Shown one piece after another: positions 25,911 to 34,433 of a stretch of 64,000 bases of DNA. The translations under genes and the position numbers were made by a program. The stretch's first letter is position 1; each line of letters begins with the position of its first letter. The notes below the pieces were generated by a model. The model did no database searches, was not told the origin of the DNA, and worked only from the letters and a program-made list of their open reading frames with translations. The DNA is from Sphingomonadales bacterium UBA2683 (GTDB lineage Bacteria; Pseudomonadota; Alphaproteobacteria; Sphingomonadales; Sphingomonadaceae). The stretch is from positions 359,085-423,084 of the forward strand of contig DELZ01000001.1 of the NCBI GenBank assembly GCA_002354635.1, in the 5' to 3' direction.

Positions 25911-25924
25911 AACTATAAATAGTT
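25911..25924. promoter_or_regulatory. Palindrome AACTATAAATAGTT upstream of the DUF5343 gene
   Basis: A 14-base near-palindrome (arms AACTAT/ATAGTT around AA) lies 61 bases upstream of the DUF5343 start. A TTGACA-like -35 is also readable on the minus strand at about 25899-25904. It could be an operator used for autoregulation of the two-gene module. The evidence is weak because the region is AT-rich. Confidence 0.3.
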
Positions 25925-25964
25925 GTTGATTTGTTGTTAATAAATACATGTCAATATTCACCAT

Positions 25965-27017
25965 TCACTCCGCAGCAACCCCCGCCTCGGCAAACATATC
26001 CGGCCCGTCATCCGCCGCCACATCATCCTCGTTCGCGACCTTGCCCTTGCGCTGGTCGAAGCTCGACCAGACATCGTTCCATTCGCCCTTGGTCGCGCCC
26101 TTTGAATATTCGGTGGCGCGGGCCTCGAAGAAATTGGCGTGCTCGACGCCGTTGAGCAGCGGGGCGAGCCACGGCAGCGGGTGGTCCTCGATCATGTAGA
26201 TCGGCTGGAAGCCGAGCTGGCCCAGGCGCCAGTCGGCGATGTAGCGGATGTAGCGCTTGATTTCCTTGGCGGTCATGCCGGTCACCGGGCCGTCGCTGAA
26301 CGCGAGGTCGATGAAGGCATCTTCCAGCCGCACGGTCTTCTGGCAGCAGTCGATGATATCGTCGCGCACCGACTTGGTCAGGCAGTCGCGTTCCTCGACG
26401 AAGGTGTGGAACATCTTGATGATGCCCTCGCAGTGCAGGCTTTCGTCGCGGACCGACCAGGAGACGATCTGGCCCATGCCCTTCATCTTGTTGAAGCGCG
26501 GGAAGTTCATCAGCATGGCGAAGCTGGCGAACAGCTGCAGGCCCTCGGTGAAGCCGCCGAACATCGCCAGCGTCTTGGCGATATCCTCGTCATTCTCGAC
26601 GCCGAACGTGCCCATATAGTCGTGCTTGTCCTTCATCGCCTCATATTCGAGGAACATCGAATATTCGCTTTCCGGCATGCCGATGGTGTCGAGCAGGTGC
26701 GAGTAGGCGGCGATATGGACGGTTTCCATGTTCGAAAAGGCGGTCAGCATCATCTTGATCTCGGTCGGCTTGAACACCCGGCCGTACTTGTCGTGATAGC
26801 AGTCCTGCACCTCGACATCGGCCTGGGTGAAGAAGCGGAAAATTTGCGTGAGCAGGTTGCGCTCGTGGTCGGTCAGCTTCTGCGCCCAGTCGCGGCAATC
26901 CTCGCCGAGCGGCACTTCCTCCGGCATCCAGTGGATCTGCTGCTGGCGCTTCCAGAAATCATAGGCCCAGGGATATTCGAAGGGCTTGTAGGTCTTGCGT
27001 GCTTCCAGAAGGGACAT
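25965..27017 (-). CDS. nrdB: Ribonucleoside-diphosphate reductase subunit beta
   Basis: Small subunit of aerobic class I ribonucleotide reductase, which houses the metal-radical cofactor that starts reduction of NDPs by NrdA. 350 residues. Visible ligands include Asp67 (FFTQADVEVQD) and Glu98 and His101 in METVHIAAYSHL. Tyr105 sits four residues after the His, the position of the radical tyrosine. Later ligands are in FTEGLQLFASF and RDESLHCEGI. The Asp/Ala-rich acidic tail ends VAAE. It is downstream of nrdA but separated by 284 bases holding a terminator-like hairpin and a repeat element. Confidence 0.97.
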   Translation of the reverse strand: MSLLEARKTYKPFEYPWAYDFWKRQQQIHWMPEEVPLGEDCRDWAQKLTDHERNLLTQIFRFFTQADVEVQDCYHDKYGRVFKPTEIKMMLTAFSNMETVHIAAYSHLLDTIGMPESEYSMFLEYEAMKDKHDYMGTFGVENDEDIAKTLAMFGGFTEGLQLFASFAMLMNFPRFNKMKGMGQIVSWSVRDESLHCEGIIKMFHTFVEERDCLTKSVRDDIIDCCQKTVRLEDAFIDLAFSDGPVTGMTAKEIKRYIRYIADWRLGQLGFQPIYMIEDHPLPWLAPLLNGVEHANFFEARATEYSKGATKGEWNDVWSSFDQRKGKVANEDDVAADDGPDMFAEAGVAAE

Positions 27018-27048
27018 GGTGGTTCGTTCTCCGCTTTATACTCAGTTC

Positions 27049-27215
27049 ATCCTCTCCCCCGGAGGGAGAGGATAGTTAGACTTGGCAGCTTGCCTGCCTA
27101 GTCGTTCTTGGTGAGGGGGCTGCGACCAGACGCCACCCCTCACCGACTCCGACTAACCGCCGCCGCTAACGCTGCGGCGCCAAGTCTCCGTTGCCCTCTC
27201 CCTCAAGGGGAGAGG
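27049..27215. repeat. Hairpin-rich repeat element between nrdA and nrdB
   Basis: A 167-base block bounded by CCTCTCC/GGAGAGG hairpins at each end. Inside are an inverted pair AGACTTGG/CCAAGTCT and a central hairpin GGTGAGGGG/CCCCTCACC. The nested symmetry is typical of a MITE-like mobile palindrome. It lies in the nrdA-nrdB gap about 30 bases before the nrdB start and carries no gene. Confidence 0.7.
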
Positions 27216-27245
27216 AAAATGCTCCTTAAACGTCCGAATAAAACG

Positions 27246-27278
27246 GTCCCCTCCCAAAAGGAGCAAAAGGGAGGGGAC
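27246..27278 (-). terminator. Terminator-like hairpin after nrdA
   Basis: Perfect 10-base arms GTCCCCTCCC/GGGAGGGGAC with a 13-base loop are followed on the minus strand by CGTTTTATTC. It lies 24 bases after the nrdA stop. It may end or reduce transcription into nrdB. Confidence 0.65.
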
Positions 27279-27301
27279 AGTGGGCAAAGTCTGTGCCGCG
27301 C

Positions 27302-29362
27302 CTACTGGCAGGCGAGGCATTCGTCATAGTCCGTGGTGCCCGCGGTGGTCATCAGTTCGACCGTTTTCGGGTCGAGCGTATTGTCGGCTTCAACGCCGCC
27401 ACCCACAGGCTCGCTCATCATCGTCTCGCCACCGGCGAAGCCGGCGCGCTGGATCGATTTCGAGCGCAGGTAATAGAGCGACTTGATGCCGAGCTCCCAG
27501 GCGCGGAAGTGGAGCATCAGCAGGTCCCACTTGTCGACATCGGCCGGGATGAACAGGTTGAGCGACTGCGCCTGGTCGATGAACGGGGTGCGGTCGGCGG
27601 CGAGTTCGAGCAGCCAGCGCTGGTCGATCTCGAAGCTGGTCTTGTAGGCGTCCTTTTCCTCGGCGCTGAGGAAATCGAGATGCTGGACGCTGCCGCCCTT
27701 CTCGAGGATCGAGTTCCAGACATTGTTGCTGTCCTTGCTCTTTTCCTGGAGCAGCTTGAGCAGATGCGGGTTCTTGACCACGAAGCTGCCCGAGAGCGTC
27801 TTGTGGGTGTAGATATTCGCCGGGATCGGTTCGATACAGGCCGAGGCACCGCCGCAGATGATGCTGATCGAGGCGGTCGGCGCGATCGCCATCTTGCAGG
27901 AGAAGCGCTCCATCACGCCCTGGTCGGCGGCATCGGGGCACGGTCCGCGTTCCTTGGCCAGCATCATGCTGGCTTCGGACGCCTTCGCCGAAACATGCTT
28001 GAAGATCTTGAAATTCCAAGATTTTGCCAGAGCGCTTTCGAAACCGAGGCCGCGGGCCTGCAGGAAGCTGTGGAAGCCCATCACGCCGAGGCCGACGCTG
28101 CGCTCGCGCTCTGCCGAATATTTCGCCCGCGCCATTTCGTCGGGCGCACGGTCGATATAATCCTGCAGAACATTGTCGAGGAAGCGCATGACATCCTCGA
28201 TGAAATTCTTGTCGACCGACCACTCGTCCCAGGTTTCGAGATTGAGCGAGGACAGGCAACACACTGCGGTTCTGTCCTCGCCCAGATGATCGCGACCCGT
28301 GGGCAGTGTGATCTCGGAACAAAGATTGGAGGTGGACACTTTCAGCCCCAGATCGCGGTGATGCTTGGGCATCATCCGGTTCACCGTGTCGCTGAAGATG
28401 ATATAGGGCTCGCCGGTGGCCAGCCGCGTCTCGACCAGTTTCTGGAACAGGCTGCGCGCATCGACGGTGCCGCGGACCGAACCGTCCTTCGGCGACTTGA
28501 GATCGAACTCGGTGCCGTCGCGGACCGCTTCCATGAATTCGTCGGTCAGCAACACGCCGTGATGCAGGTTCAGAGCTTTCCGGTTGAAATCGCCGGAAGG
28601 CTTTCTGATTTCGAGGAATTCCTCGATTTCGGGATGGTTGACATCGAGATAGCAGGCGGCCGAACCACGGCGCAACGAACCCTGCGAAATCGCCAGGGTC
28701 AGGCTGTCCATCACCCGCACGAACGGGATGATGCCCGAAGTCTTGCCATTCAGGCCGACCGGTTCGCCGATACCGCGAACGCTGCCCCAATAGGTGCCGA
28801 TGCCGCCGCCGCGCGAGGCGAGCCAGACATTCTCGTTCCAGGTGTTGACGATGCCGCCGAGACTGTCGTCGACGCTGTTGAGATAGCAGCTGATCGGCAG
28901 GCCGCGTCCGGTGCCGCCATTCGACAGCACGGGAGTCGCCGGCATGAACCAGAGCTTTGAAATATAGTCGTAGAGCCGCTGGGCATGCTCCTGATCGTCG
29001 GCATAGGCGTCGGCGACGCGGGCGAACAGATCCTGATAGGATTCGCCGGGCAACAGATAGCGGTCGTTGAGCGTTTCCTTGCCGAAATCGGTCAGCAGGT
29101 CATCGCGGCCGGCATCCAGTACGATCTTGAATCGACGTTTTTCAACGCTGTGACTGTCGCGCTCGGCCTTGAGTTCCTTTTCGTCATTGGCCTTGGCCGA
29201 AGCCGCTTCGGCAGCCGCCTTCTTGCTGACTTCCGGTTCCCTAACCGGCCCTGTGTTTTCGGCTTTGCTTTTTGGCGTATCCAATACTTCAGCGCCCATG
29301 TCACTCTCACTCACATCTGTTCCAGACCCACTCTCGTTGTCGCGGCCGTCTCTAAAATCCAT
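27302..29362 (-). CDS. nrdA: Ribonucleoside-diphosphate reductase subunit alpha
   Basis: Catalytic subunit of class I ribonucleotide reductase. 686 residues from the ATG at 29362, which has AGGGGG five bases upstream; the in-frame TTG at 29365 is less likely. The first 75 residues are charged and low-complexity, with no readable ATP-cone. The active-site Cys trio is represented by PISCYLN, SNLCSEI (Asn, Cys and Glu of the active site) and RTAVCCLSS. The radical-transfer Tyr pair is in IKSLYYLRSKS. The C-terminus ends ECLACQ with the shuttle Cys pair. Upstream lie tandem NrdR-like and DnaA-like boxes. An apparent lack of the ATP-cone would affect dATP inhibition. Confidence 0.97.
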   Translation of the reverse strand: MDFRDGRDNESGSGTDVSESDMGAEVLDTPKSKAENTGPVREPEVSKKAAAEAASAKANDEKELKAERDSHSVEKRRFKIVLDAGRDDLLTDFGKETLNDRYLLPGESYQDLFARVADAYADDQEHAQRLYDYISKLWFMPATPVLSNGGTGRGLPISCYLNSVDDSLGGIVNTWNENVWLASRGGGIGTYWGSVRGIGEPVGLNGKTSGIIPFVRVMDSLTLAISQGSLRRGSAACYLDVNHPEIEEFLEIRKPSGDFNRKALNLHHGVLLTDEFMEAVRDGTEFDLKSPKDGSVRGTVDARSLFQKLVETRLATGEPYIIFSDTVNRMMPKHHRDLGLKVSTSNLCSEITLPTGRDHLGEDRTAVCCLSSLNLETWDEWSVDKNFIEDVMRFLDNVLQDYIDRAPDEMARAKYSAERERSVGLGVMGFHSFLQARGLGFESALAKSWNFKIFKHVSAKASEASMMLAKERGPCPDAADQGVMERFSCKMAIAPTASISIICGGASACIEPIPANIYTHKTLSGSFVVKNPHLLKLLQEKSKDSNNVWNSILEKGGSVQHLDFLSAEEKDAYKTSFEIDQRWLLELAADRTPFIDQAQSLNLFIPADVDKWDLLMLHFRAWELGIKSLYYLRSKSIQRAGFAGGETMMSEPVGGGVEADNTLDPKTVELMTTAGTTDYDECLACQ

Positions 29363-29596
29363 CAAAGCCCCCTAAAATCACTCCACTAATCCAACGATCA
29401 CAACGGCCTGCCGACCGATTGATCACCATGATCCTGTCCGGGCATTTGTTCCTGTCTTGTTCGACTCGGGCCGAAGCTCTCATCCTAACAGTTTTCAAGC
29501 CCGGGCGGGCATTTTTTTCTTGCCCGAATCCGGTATTTCTCATTGGCTTTTGGCAAAAGGGGAGCCGTCCACCGAGTCGGCGTTCCATAACGACTA

Positions 29597-29644
29597 ACAC
29601 TATAAGTTGGTATGCCCCCTTGGCCGAACCACAACCTATAGTGG
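29597..29644 (-). promoter_or_regulatory. Tandem NrdR-like boxes upstream of nrdA
   Basis: Two 16-base sites at 29597-29612 (begins ACACTATA) and 29629-29644 (ends CTATAGTGG) partly match the NrdR box ACACWATATATWGTGT. The second matches at 12 of 16 positions. The centres are exactly 32 bases apart, the three-turn spacing characteristic of NrdR pairs. They lie about 235-280 bases upstream of nrdA. Repression of nrdA when dNTPs are sufficient is the expected role. Confidence 0.6.
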
Positions 29645-29705
29645 CTGAATCAAAATTTTATGCAAGGGGGTAAATGACATTTTAACGACTCTGTTCGTCG
29701 CATAA

Positions 29706-29734
29706 ATGAATCGGTTCGTCGAACGCCGATTCAT
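29706..29734. promoter_or_regulatory. Long palindrome with two GANTC sites in the nrdA upstream region
   Basis: ATGAATCG at 29706-29713 pairs with CGATTCAT at 29727-29734. Inside it GTTCG pairs with CGAAC, leaving a GC bulge. Each outer arm contains a GANTC site, the target of the CcrM methylase of alphaproteobacteria. The palindrome lies between the NrdR-like boxes and DnaA-like boxes. The remaining sequence of the 742-base gap 29363-30104 shows no gene. Confidence 0.5.
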
Positions 29735-29790
29735 GCTGCAGCGCAGCGACGCGTGGACCTCCTAGGGGTCGCGAGAAGTGCAAGAGTCGA

Positions 29791-29819
29791 TGTGGAAAAT
29801 TGGAAGAAATCTATCCACA
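29791..29819. promoter_or_regulatory. Pair of DnaA-box-like sites
   Basis: TGTGGAAAA at 29791-29799 and CTATCCACA at 29811-29819 each match the DnaA box TTATCCACA (either strand) in 8 of 9 bases. They face each other across 11 bases. DnaA boxes in nrd promoters are known from E. coli, so control of nrdA by DnaA is plausible. Confidence 0.4.
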
Positions 29820-30104
29820 GATCATTCACAGGGGCATGTGACATTATTGTGACGCTATATCTGGTGGATCAGGTCTCCACCCCCGGCTCGGCCAAGCATC
29901 AATTTGCCCACGGTGATGAGCCGGACCGTTGCTTGGCATTCGGCCGCCGCCGGTTGCCCGAATTGCGGTCCTTCCGGTCAGCGAATTCTGCTTCCCAATC
30001 CTGCCCCTGAACATGCGGCCGGAAAGGTCCCTATGTTGGCGCACAGCGGACGCTAGGAAAATGGCCGCAACCGGGCTATGGTCGCTTTGGAACGGGAGTG
30101 ATGG

Positions 30105-32084
30105 ATGGGTGGCAATGACAATCTGCTTTTCAGGCTGAAGTTCAGATCGACCCGTCTCTATGTTGCTTGCCTGTTCGCTGGCGTTGCGGTCATTCTCTCC
30201 GCGCCGGTGCCAGCGCCGGCTCAAACCCCGCCGAAATCAAGCACGACGACAGCGCAGGTGGAACAGCTCCTGTCGCTGGCAACAGAGCAACAGACCGCCG
30301 GAAACTATGGCCAAGCGGCCGATCTGGCAGAGCGAGCGCGCACTGTCGCCGAGGCGGCGCTTGGGCCGGACCACCCTGACACGATCACCGCCATCAATGC
30401 GCTTGCGGACAATTATCGCAGACTCGGCCGCTACGAGGAAGCCGAACCGCTTTTCTTGCGGGCGCTGCAGGCCCGTGAACGATTGCTGGGGCCAGACCAT
30501 CCCGACACGCTCGACGTGCTCATCAATCTTGCAATCTTATACGCGCGTCAGGGGCGCTTTTCGGACGCCGAACCGCTTAATCTGCGAGTTGTGGAGGCCG
30601 CGGAGCGGACTTTGGGGCCCGATCATCCCGATACCCTCAGATTCACCAATATTCTCGCCGTGCTTTACATTCGCCAGGGCCGCTATGCGGAGGCCGAGCC
30701 GCTCAATTTGCTTGCGCTGAAGGGAACAGAGCGAACTTTGGGAGCTGATCATCCCGATACACTTCGCTCCGTCGCCGTTCTCGCAATGCTCTACGTCGAT
30801 CAGGGTCGCTACGCCGAAGCGGAGCCCCTGTATCTGCGCGCACTGGAAGCGCAAGAAAAGACGCTGGGGCCAGACCATCCAGAGACACAGAATTCGATCA
30901 ACAATCTCGGCGTATTATATTGGCGTCAGGGCCGCTACACCAAAGCCGAACCCCTATATCTGCGTGGACTGGAAACGCGGGAACGGACCTTGGGTCCAGA
31001 TCATCCGCGCACGCTTGGCTCGGCCAATAATCTTGCCATTTTGTACAGAGAACAGGGTCGCTATGCCAAAGCTGAGCCATTGTACCTGCGAGCGCTGAAA
31101 ACCCAAGAACGAACCTTGGGGGCAGATCATCCAGACACCCTGAGTTCTCTGAACAATTTGGCGGTTTTATACAGGGATCAAGGTCGCTTTGACGAAACAG
31201 AACAGCTTTTCCTGCGTACGCTCGAAGCGCGAGAGCGCATATTAGGCGGGGAACATCCGGCTACGCTCGTAACCCTCAACAACCTGGCATTGCTGTACAG
31301 CGATCAGACCCGCTTTAGTGAAGCAAAGGCACTTTTTCTGCGCGCACTGGAAGTCCGCGAACGAACCCTGGGGCCAGATCATCCGGACACGCTCGGTTCG
31401 GTCAATGATCTGGCGATCCTGTACCGTATCCAGGGCCGCTATGCCGAAGCGGAATCGCTGTTCCTCCGCGCGCTGAAGGCGCGAGAGCGTACATTGGGCG
31501 AGGAGCATCCCGCCGCTCTCGCAACGCTCAACAATCTGGCGTTGCTGTACCAGTCCCAGAACCGTGTGAAGGAGGCCGAGGCGCTCTATCGCCGGGCACT
31601 CGATGCGAGCAATCGTGTGAACGGGCCCGAACATCCCCGGACGCTGACACTTATCAACAATCTCGCGAGTTTGCTGATCTCGCAAGGGCGTCATGCGGAG
31701 GCGCAACAACTTATGGGGCGTTCACAGACTGCCGCGGAAAAACGGATGGGGCCAGAGGCACCTGAAACGCTAACCGCCGCCAACAATTTGGCCGTTTCGT
31801 TGCAGGAGCAGGGCCGATACACCGAAGCGGAGCTGCTCTTTCGCCTTGTGCTCGAAAGCCGCAAGCGGACTCACGGCTCCGATCATGAAGAAACGGTTGC
31901 TGCCCGGGTGAACCTGGCCACTGTTCAGCACCTGGAGCGCGGTCTGGCCGGAGCGAGCGGCGGCGATGCGGGCGGGCGAACCTGCATGATCGTGACCGAT
32001 ATCGTTATTATCGACGGAACGGAGACGAGAATGCCCGGGCGCCTGTGCAAAACACCGCCTTCGGCACGTTGGCAGCCCGCCTGA
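30105..32084 (+). CDS. Exported tetratricopeptide-repeat protein with thirteen 42-residue repeats
   Basis: 659 residues with a signal peptide ending near PAPAQ. From about residue 75 it contains thirteen tandem 42-residue units of the kinesin-light-chain type (YAEAEPLYLRALExRERTLG, then PDHPDTLxSxNNLAxLY). The first ten are close copies, which gives a 126-base period in the DNA. The last three are more divergent. The final 60 residues leave the repeat and include RTCMIVTDIVIIDG with no recognised domain. Start ATG 30105 has GGGAG upstream. A periplasmic protein-protein interaction scaffold is expected. It diverges from nrdA and has no obvious functional partner. Confidence 0.85.
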   Translation: MGGNDNLLFRLKFRSTRLYVACLFAGVAVILSAPVPAPAQTPPKSSTTTAQVEQLLSLATEQQTAGNYGQAADLAERARTVAEAALGPDHPDTITAINALADNYRRLGRYEEAEPLFLRALQARERLLGPDHPDTLDVLINLAILYARQGRFSDAEPLNLRVVEAAERTLGPDHPDTLRFTNILAVLYIRQGRYAEAEPLNLLALKGTERTLGADHPDTLRSVAVLAMLYVDQGRYAEAEPLYLRALEAQEKTLGPDHPETQNSINNLGVLYWRQGRYTKAEPLYLRGLETRERTLGPDHPRTLGSANNLAILYREQGRYAKAEPLYLRALKTQERTLGADHPDTLSSLNNLAVLYRDQGRFDETEQLFLRTLEARERILGGEHPATLVTLNNLALLYSDQTRFSEAKALFLRALEVRERTLGPDHPDTLGSVNDLAILYRIQGRYAEAESLFLRALKARERTLGEEHPAALATLNNLALLYQSQNRVKEAEALYRRALDASNRVNGPEHPRTLTLINNLASLLISQGRHAEAQQLMGRSQTAAEKRMGPEAPETLTAANNLAVSLQEQGRYTEAELLFRLVLESRKRTHGSDHEETVAARVNLATVQHLERGLAGASGGDAGGRTCMIVTDIVIIDGTETRMPGRLCKTPPSARWQPA

Positions 32085-32207
32085 TAGTCCTTCCGGCCGG
32101 GGCGCGCTCTGCCTTTCGCCAGGCGGGTCGCCACAAAAACTTGCCCGGGCGGGTACTATCCGCCAAAAGGCTGCCGGATCGCCTTTTGCCGCTATTCTGG
32201 AGCATTC

Positions 32208-33731
32208 ATGACCACGACCATCAAGACCGCCGACCTGATCGAGAGCGTCGCTGACGCGCTGCAGTTCATTTCCTATTATCATCCGATGGATTATATCCGG
32301 GCGCTGGGCAAAGCCTATGAGGCGGAGAAATCGCCGGCGGCCAAGGACGCGATCGCGCAGATCCTGACCAACAGCCGGATGTGCGCCGAGGGGCACCGGC
32401 CGATCTGCCAGGACACGGGCATCGTCAATGTCTTCGTCAAGTGGGGCATGGATTGCCGGCTCGATGACACGTCGCAGTCGATGCAGGAGATTGTCGACGA
32501 GGGCGTGCGGCGCGCCTATCTGCACCCCGAGAACAAGCTGCGCGCCTCGATCCTGGCCGACCCGGCCTTCACCCGGCGCAACACCAAGGACAATACGCCG
32601 TCGGTGCTGCATGTCGAGATGGTGCCCGGCGACAAGGTGTCGGTGGATGTCGCGGCCAAGGGCGGCGGCAGCGAGAACAAGTCGAAGTTCAAGATGATGA
32701 ACCCGAGCGACAATATCGTCGACTGGGTGCTGGAAATGATCCCGCAGATGGGCGCCGGCTGGTGTCCGCCGGGGATGCTCGGCATCGGCATTGGCGGCAC
32801 CGCGGAACGGTGCGTGCTGCTGGCGAAACAGTCGCTGATGGACCCGATCGACATGGGTCAGCTGAAAGAGCGCGGGCCGCGCAATGATATCGAGGAAATG
32901 CGGATCGAGATTTTCGACAAGGTCAATGCGCTCGGCATCGGCGCGCAGGGCCTGGGCGGGCTGTCGACGATCCTCGATGTCAAGATCAACGACTGGCCCT
33001 GCCACGCCGCGGGCAAGCCGGTGGCGATGATCCCGAATTGTGCCGCGACGCGCCACGCGCATTTCACGCTGGATGGCAGCGGTCCGGCCTATCTCGAGCC
33101 GCCGAAGCTGGACGAATGGCCGGACGTCAACTGGACGCCGTCATCGGAAGCGAAACGGGTGCATCTGGACCAGCTGGATGCGGCGGAAGTGGCGACCTGG
33201 AGACATGGCGACCGGCTGCTGCTCAACGGCAAGATGCTGACCGGCCGCGATGCCGCGCACAAGAAGATCAGGGATATGCTGGACGCCGGCGAGGAGCTGC
33301 CGGTAGAGTTCAAGGGGCGCGTGATCTATTATGTCGGCCCGGTCGATCCGGTCGGCGAGGAAGTGGTGGGACCTGCTGGCCCAACCACGGCGACGCGGAT
33401 GGACAAGTTCACCGACATGATGCTGGAACAGGGCCTGCTGGCGATGGTCGGCAAGGCGGAGCGCGGGCTGGACACGGTCGGCTCGATCAAGAAGCACAAG
33501 AGCGCCTATCTGATGGCGGTCGGCGGCAGCGCCTATCTGGTGTCGCGCGCGATCAAGGGGTCAAAGGTTGTCGGCTTCGAGGAGCTGGGCATGGAGGCGA
33601 TCTACGAGTTCGAGGTGCAGGACATGCCGGTGACGGTGGCGGTCGATGCCGAGGGGCAGAGCGTGCACCATCTGGCGCCGCTGGTCTGGCAGGAGAAGAT
33701 CCGGAAGGAAGGCTTGCTCGAAAGCGCCTGA
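32208..33731 (+). CDS. fumA: Class I fumarate hydratase (4Fe-4S)
   Basis: Iron-sulfur fumarase that hydrates fumarate to L-malate in the citric acid cycle. At 507 residues it has the single-chain length of FumA/FumB-type enzymes. The alpha part contains Cys67 in RPICQDTG and GWCPPGMLGIGIGGTAERC. The beta part contains GRDAAHKKI, GPVDPVGEEVVGPAGPTTATRMD and MVGKAERG. The start ATG has GGAG eight bases upstream. It is transcribed alone. The Fe-S cluster makes this type oxygen-sensitive; whether a class II FumC exists elsewhere is not visible. Confidence 0.95.
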   Translation: MTTTIKTADLIESVADALQFISYYHPMDYIRALGKAYEAEKSPAAKDAIAQILTNSRMCAEGHRPICQDTGIVNVFVKWGMDCRLDDTSQSMQEIVDEGVRRAYLHPENKLRASILADPAFTRRNTKDNTPSVLHVEMVPGDKVSVDVAAKGGGSENKSKFKMMNPSDNIVDWVLEMIPQMGAGWCPPGMLGIGIGGTAERCVLLAKQSLMDPIDMGQLKERGPRNDIEEMRIEIFDKVNALGIGAQGLGGLSTILDVKINDWPCHAAGKPVAMIPNCAATRHAHFTLDGSGPAYLEPPKLDEWPDVNWTPSSEAKRVHLDQLDAAEVATWRHGDRLLLNGKMLTGRDAAHKKIRDMLDAGEELPVEFKGRVIYYVGPVDPVGEEVVGPAGPTTATRMDKFTDMMLEQGLLAMVGKAERGLDTVGSIKKHKSAYLMAVGGSAYLVSRAIKGSKVVGFEELGMEAIYEFEVQDMPVTVAVDAEGQSVHHLAPLVWQEKIRKEGLLESA

Positions 33732-33878
33732 AATCGCTGAACAAGGCCAGCGGAAGCAATATCCCCGGCTGTTGAATGGCGAAAGGGACGGCGCGCGCAT
33801 GCGCCGCCCGTCAGAGCCGGATCATCCCTTGTGCACAAGGCGGATTCGAGCCACCTGCACGGCGCCCGATCGGTAAGG

Positions 33879-34103
33879 CTAAATTTCGCGTCTTGTGGTG
33901 GTGGTTGTCGTCTCTCCGACAGCGCCATCCGGCGATACGTCGCGGGTGCGGGTGCGGTTGGTGGCCGACATCAGGCCGATTCCGACCAGGATCACCGCTC
34001 CCACCGCGATATAGGTCGGCGGAGCGCCCAGCAGAAATGCGCCATAGGCCAGTCCGCCAACAAATACGAAAAAGCCGATCATATAAAGCGAGAAAGACGA
34101 CAT
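33879..34103 (-). CDS. Small two-helix membrane protein
   Basis: 74 residues. ATG at 34103 has AGGAG ten bases upstream. Two membrane helices (MIGFFVFVGGLAYGAFLLG, TYIAVGAVILVGIGLMSA) are followed by a polar tail rich in Thr and Arg. No family recognised. The 147-base gap between fumA and this gene holds a GC-rich near-palindrome at about 33786-33811, possibly the fumA transcript end. Confidence 0.6.
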   Translation of the reverse strand: MSSFSLYMIGFFVFVGGLAYGAFLLGAPPTYIAVGAVILVGIGLMSATNRTRTRDVSPDGAVGETTTTTTRREI

Positions 34104-34247
34104 AATAGATACTCCTGTTACGCCAGACGTGCGCCCGGTAACGGATATACGCCCGGCGCGGCCCAAGGTTGCACTGACCGCGCATTGTTGAGCGGCACAA
34201 ACTGCCGGCAGAATTTGAAGCGATCTGGAAGAGCGCGTCCTGCGGGC

Positions 34248-34433
34248 CTATTTCGCGCTTCGGCGGCAACGCTCCGAACAATAGATCACATGGTCCCAGT
34301 CGCGCGCCCATTTCTTGCGCCACTTGAACGGCCGCTCGCAAACCGGGCAGATCTTTTCCGGCAGGTTCGGTTTCCGGTGCGCGATCAGTCGTCTCGCCGC
34401 GTTTTTCTTTCTGCCCGCATCCGCTCTGCCCAA
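34248..34433 (-). CDS. DUF2256 zinc-ribbon protein
   Basis: 61 residues. KPNLPEKICPVCERPFKWRK and YCSERCRR give two CXXC-type pairs and the fixed WRKKWARDWDxVxYCS pattern of DUF2256. The start appears to be TTG at 34433, inside the 3' end of the upstream SDR gene (49-base overlap). No better start is seen, and RKKN near the N-terminus fits the family. Small zinc-binding protein of unknown role. Confidence 0.8.
   Translation of the reverse strand: MGRADAGRKKNAARRLIAHRKPNLPEKICPVCERPFKWRKKWARDWDHVIYCSERCRRSAK

Noticed and set aside
27293..28960. Long plus-strand ORF across nrdA
   Set aside because: It is the antisense of nrdA; Arg, Ala, Gly, His and Gln-rich composition and lack of any motif mark a high-GC shadow.
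30400..31900. Regular 126-base repeats looked like a CRISPR or satellite array
   Set aside because: They encode in-frame 42-residue TPR units; no spacers and no cas genes.
33840..33880. T-arm-like GGTGG-CTCGAAT-CCGCC on the minus strand suggested a tRNA or an attachment-site remnant
   Set aside because: No D-arm, anticodon arm or matching acceptor stem can be found on either side, so it is not a tRNA and a half-tRNA is unsupported.
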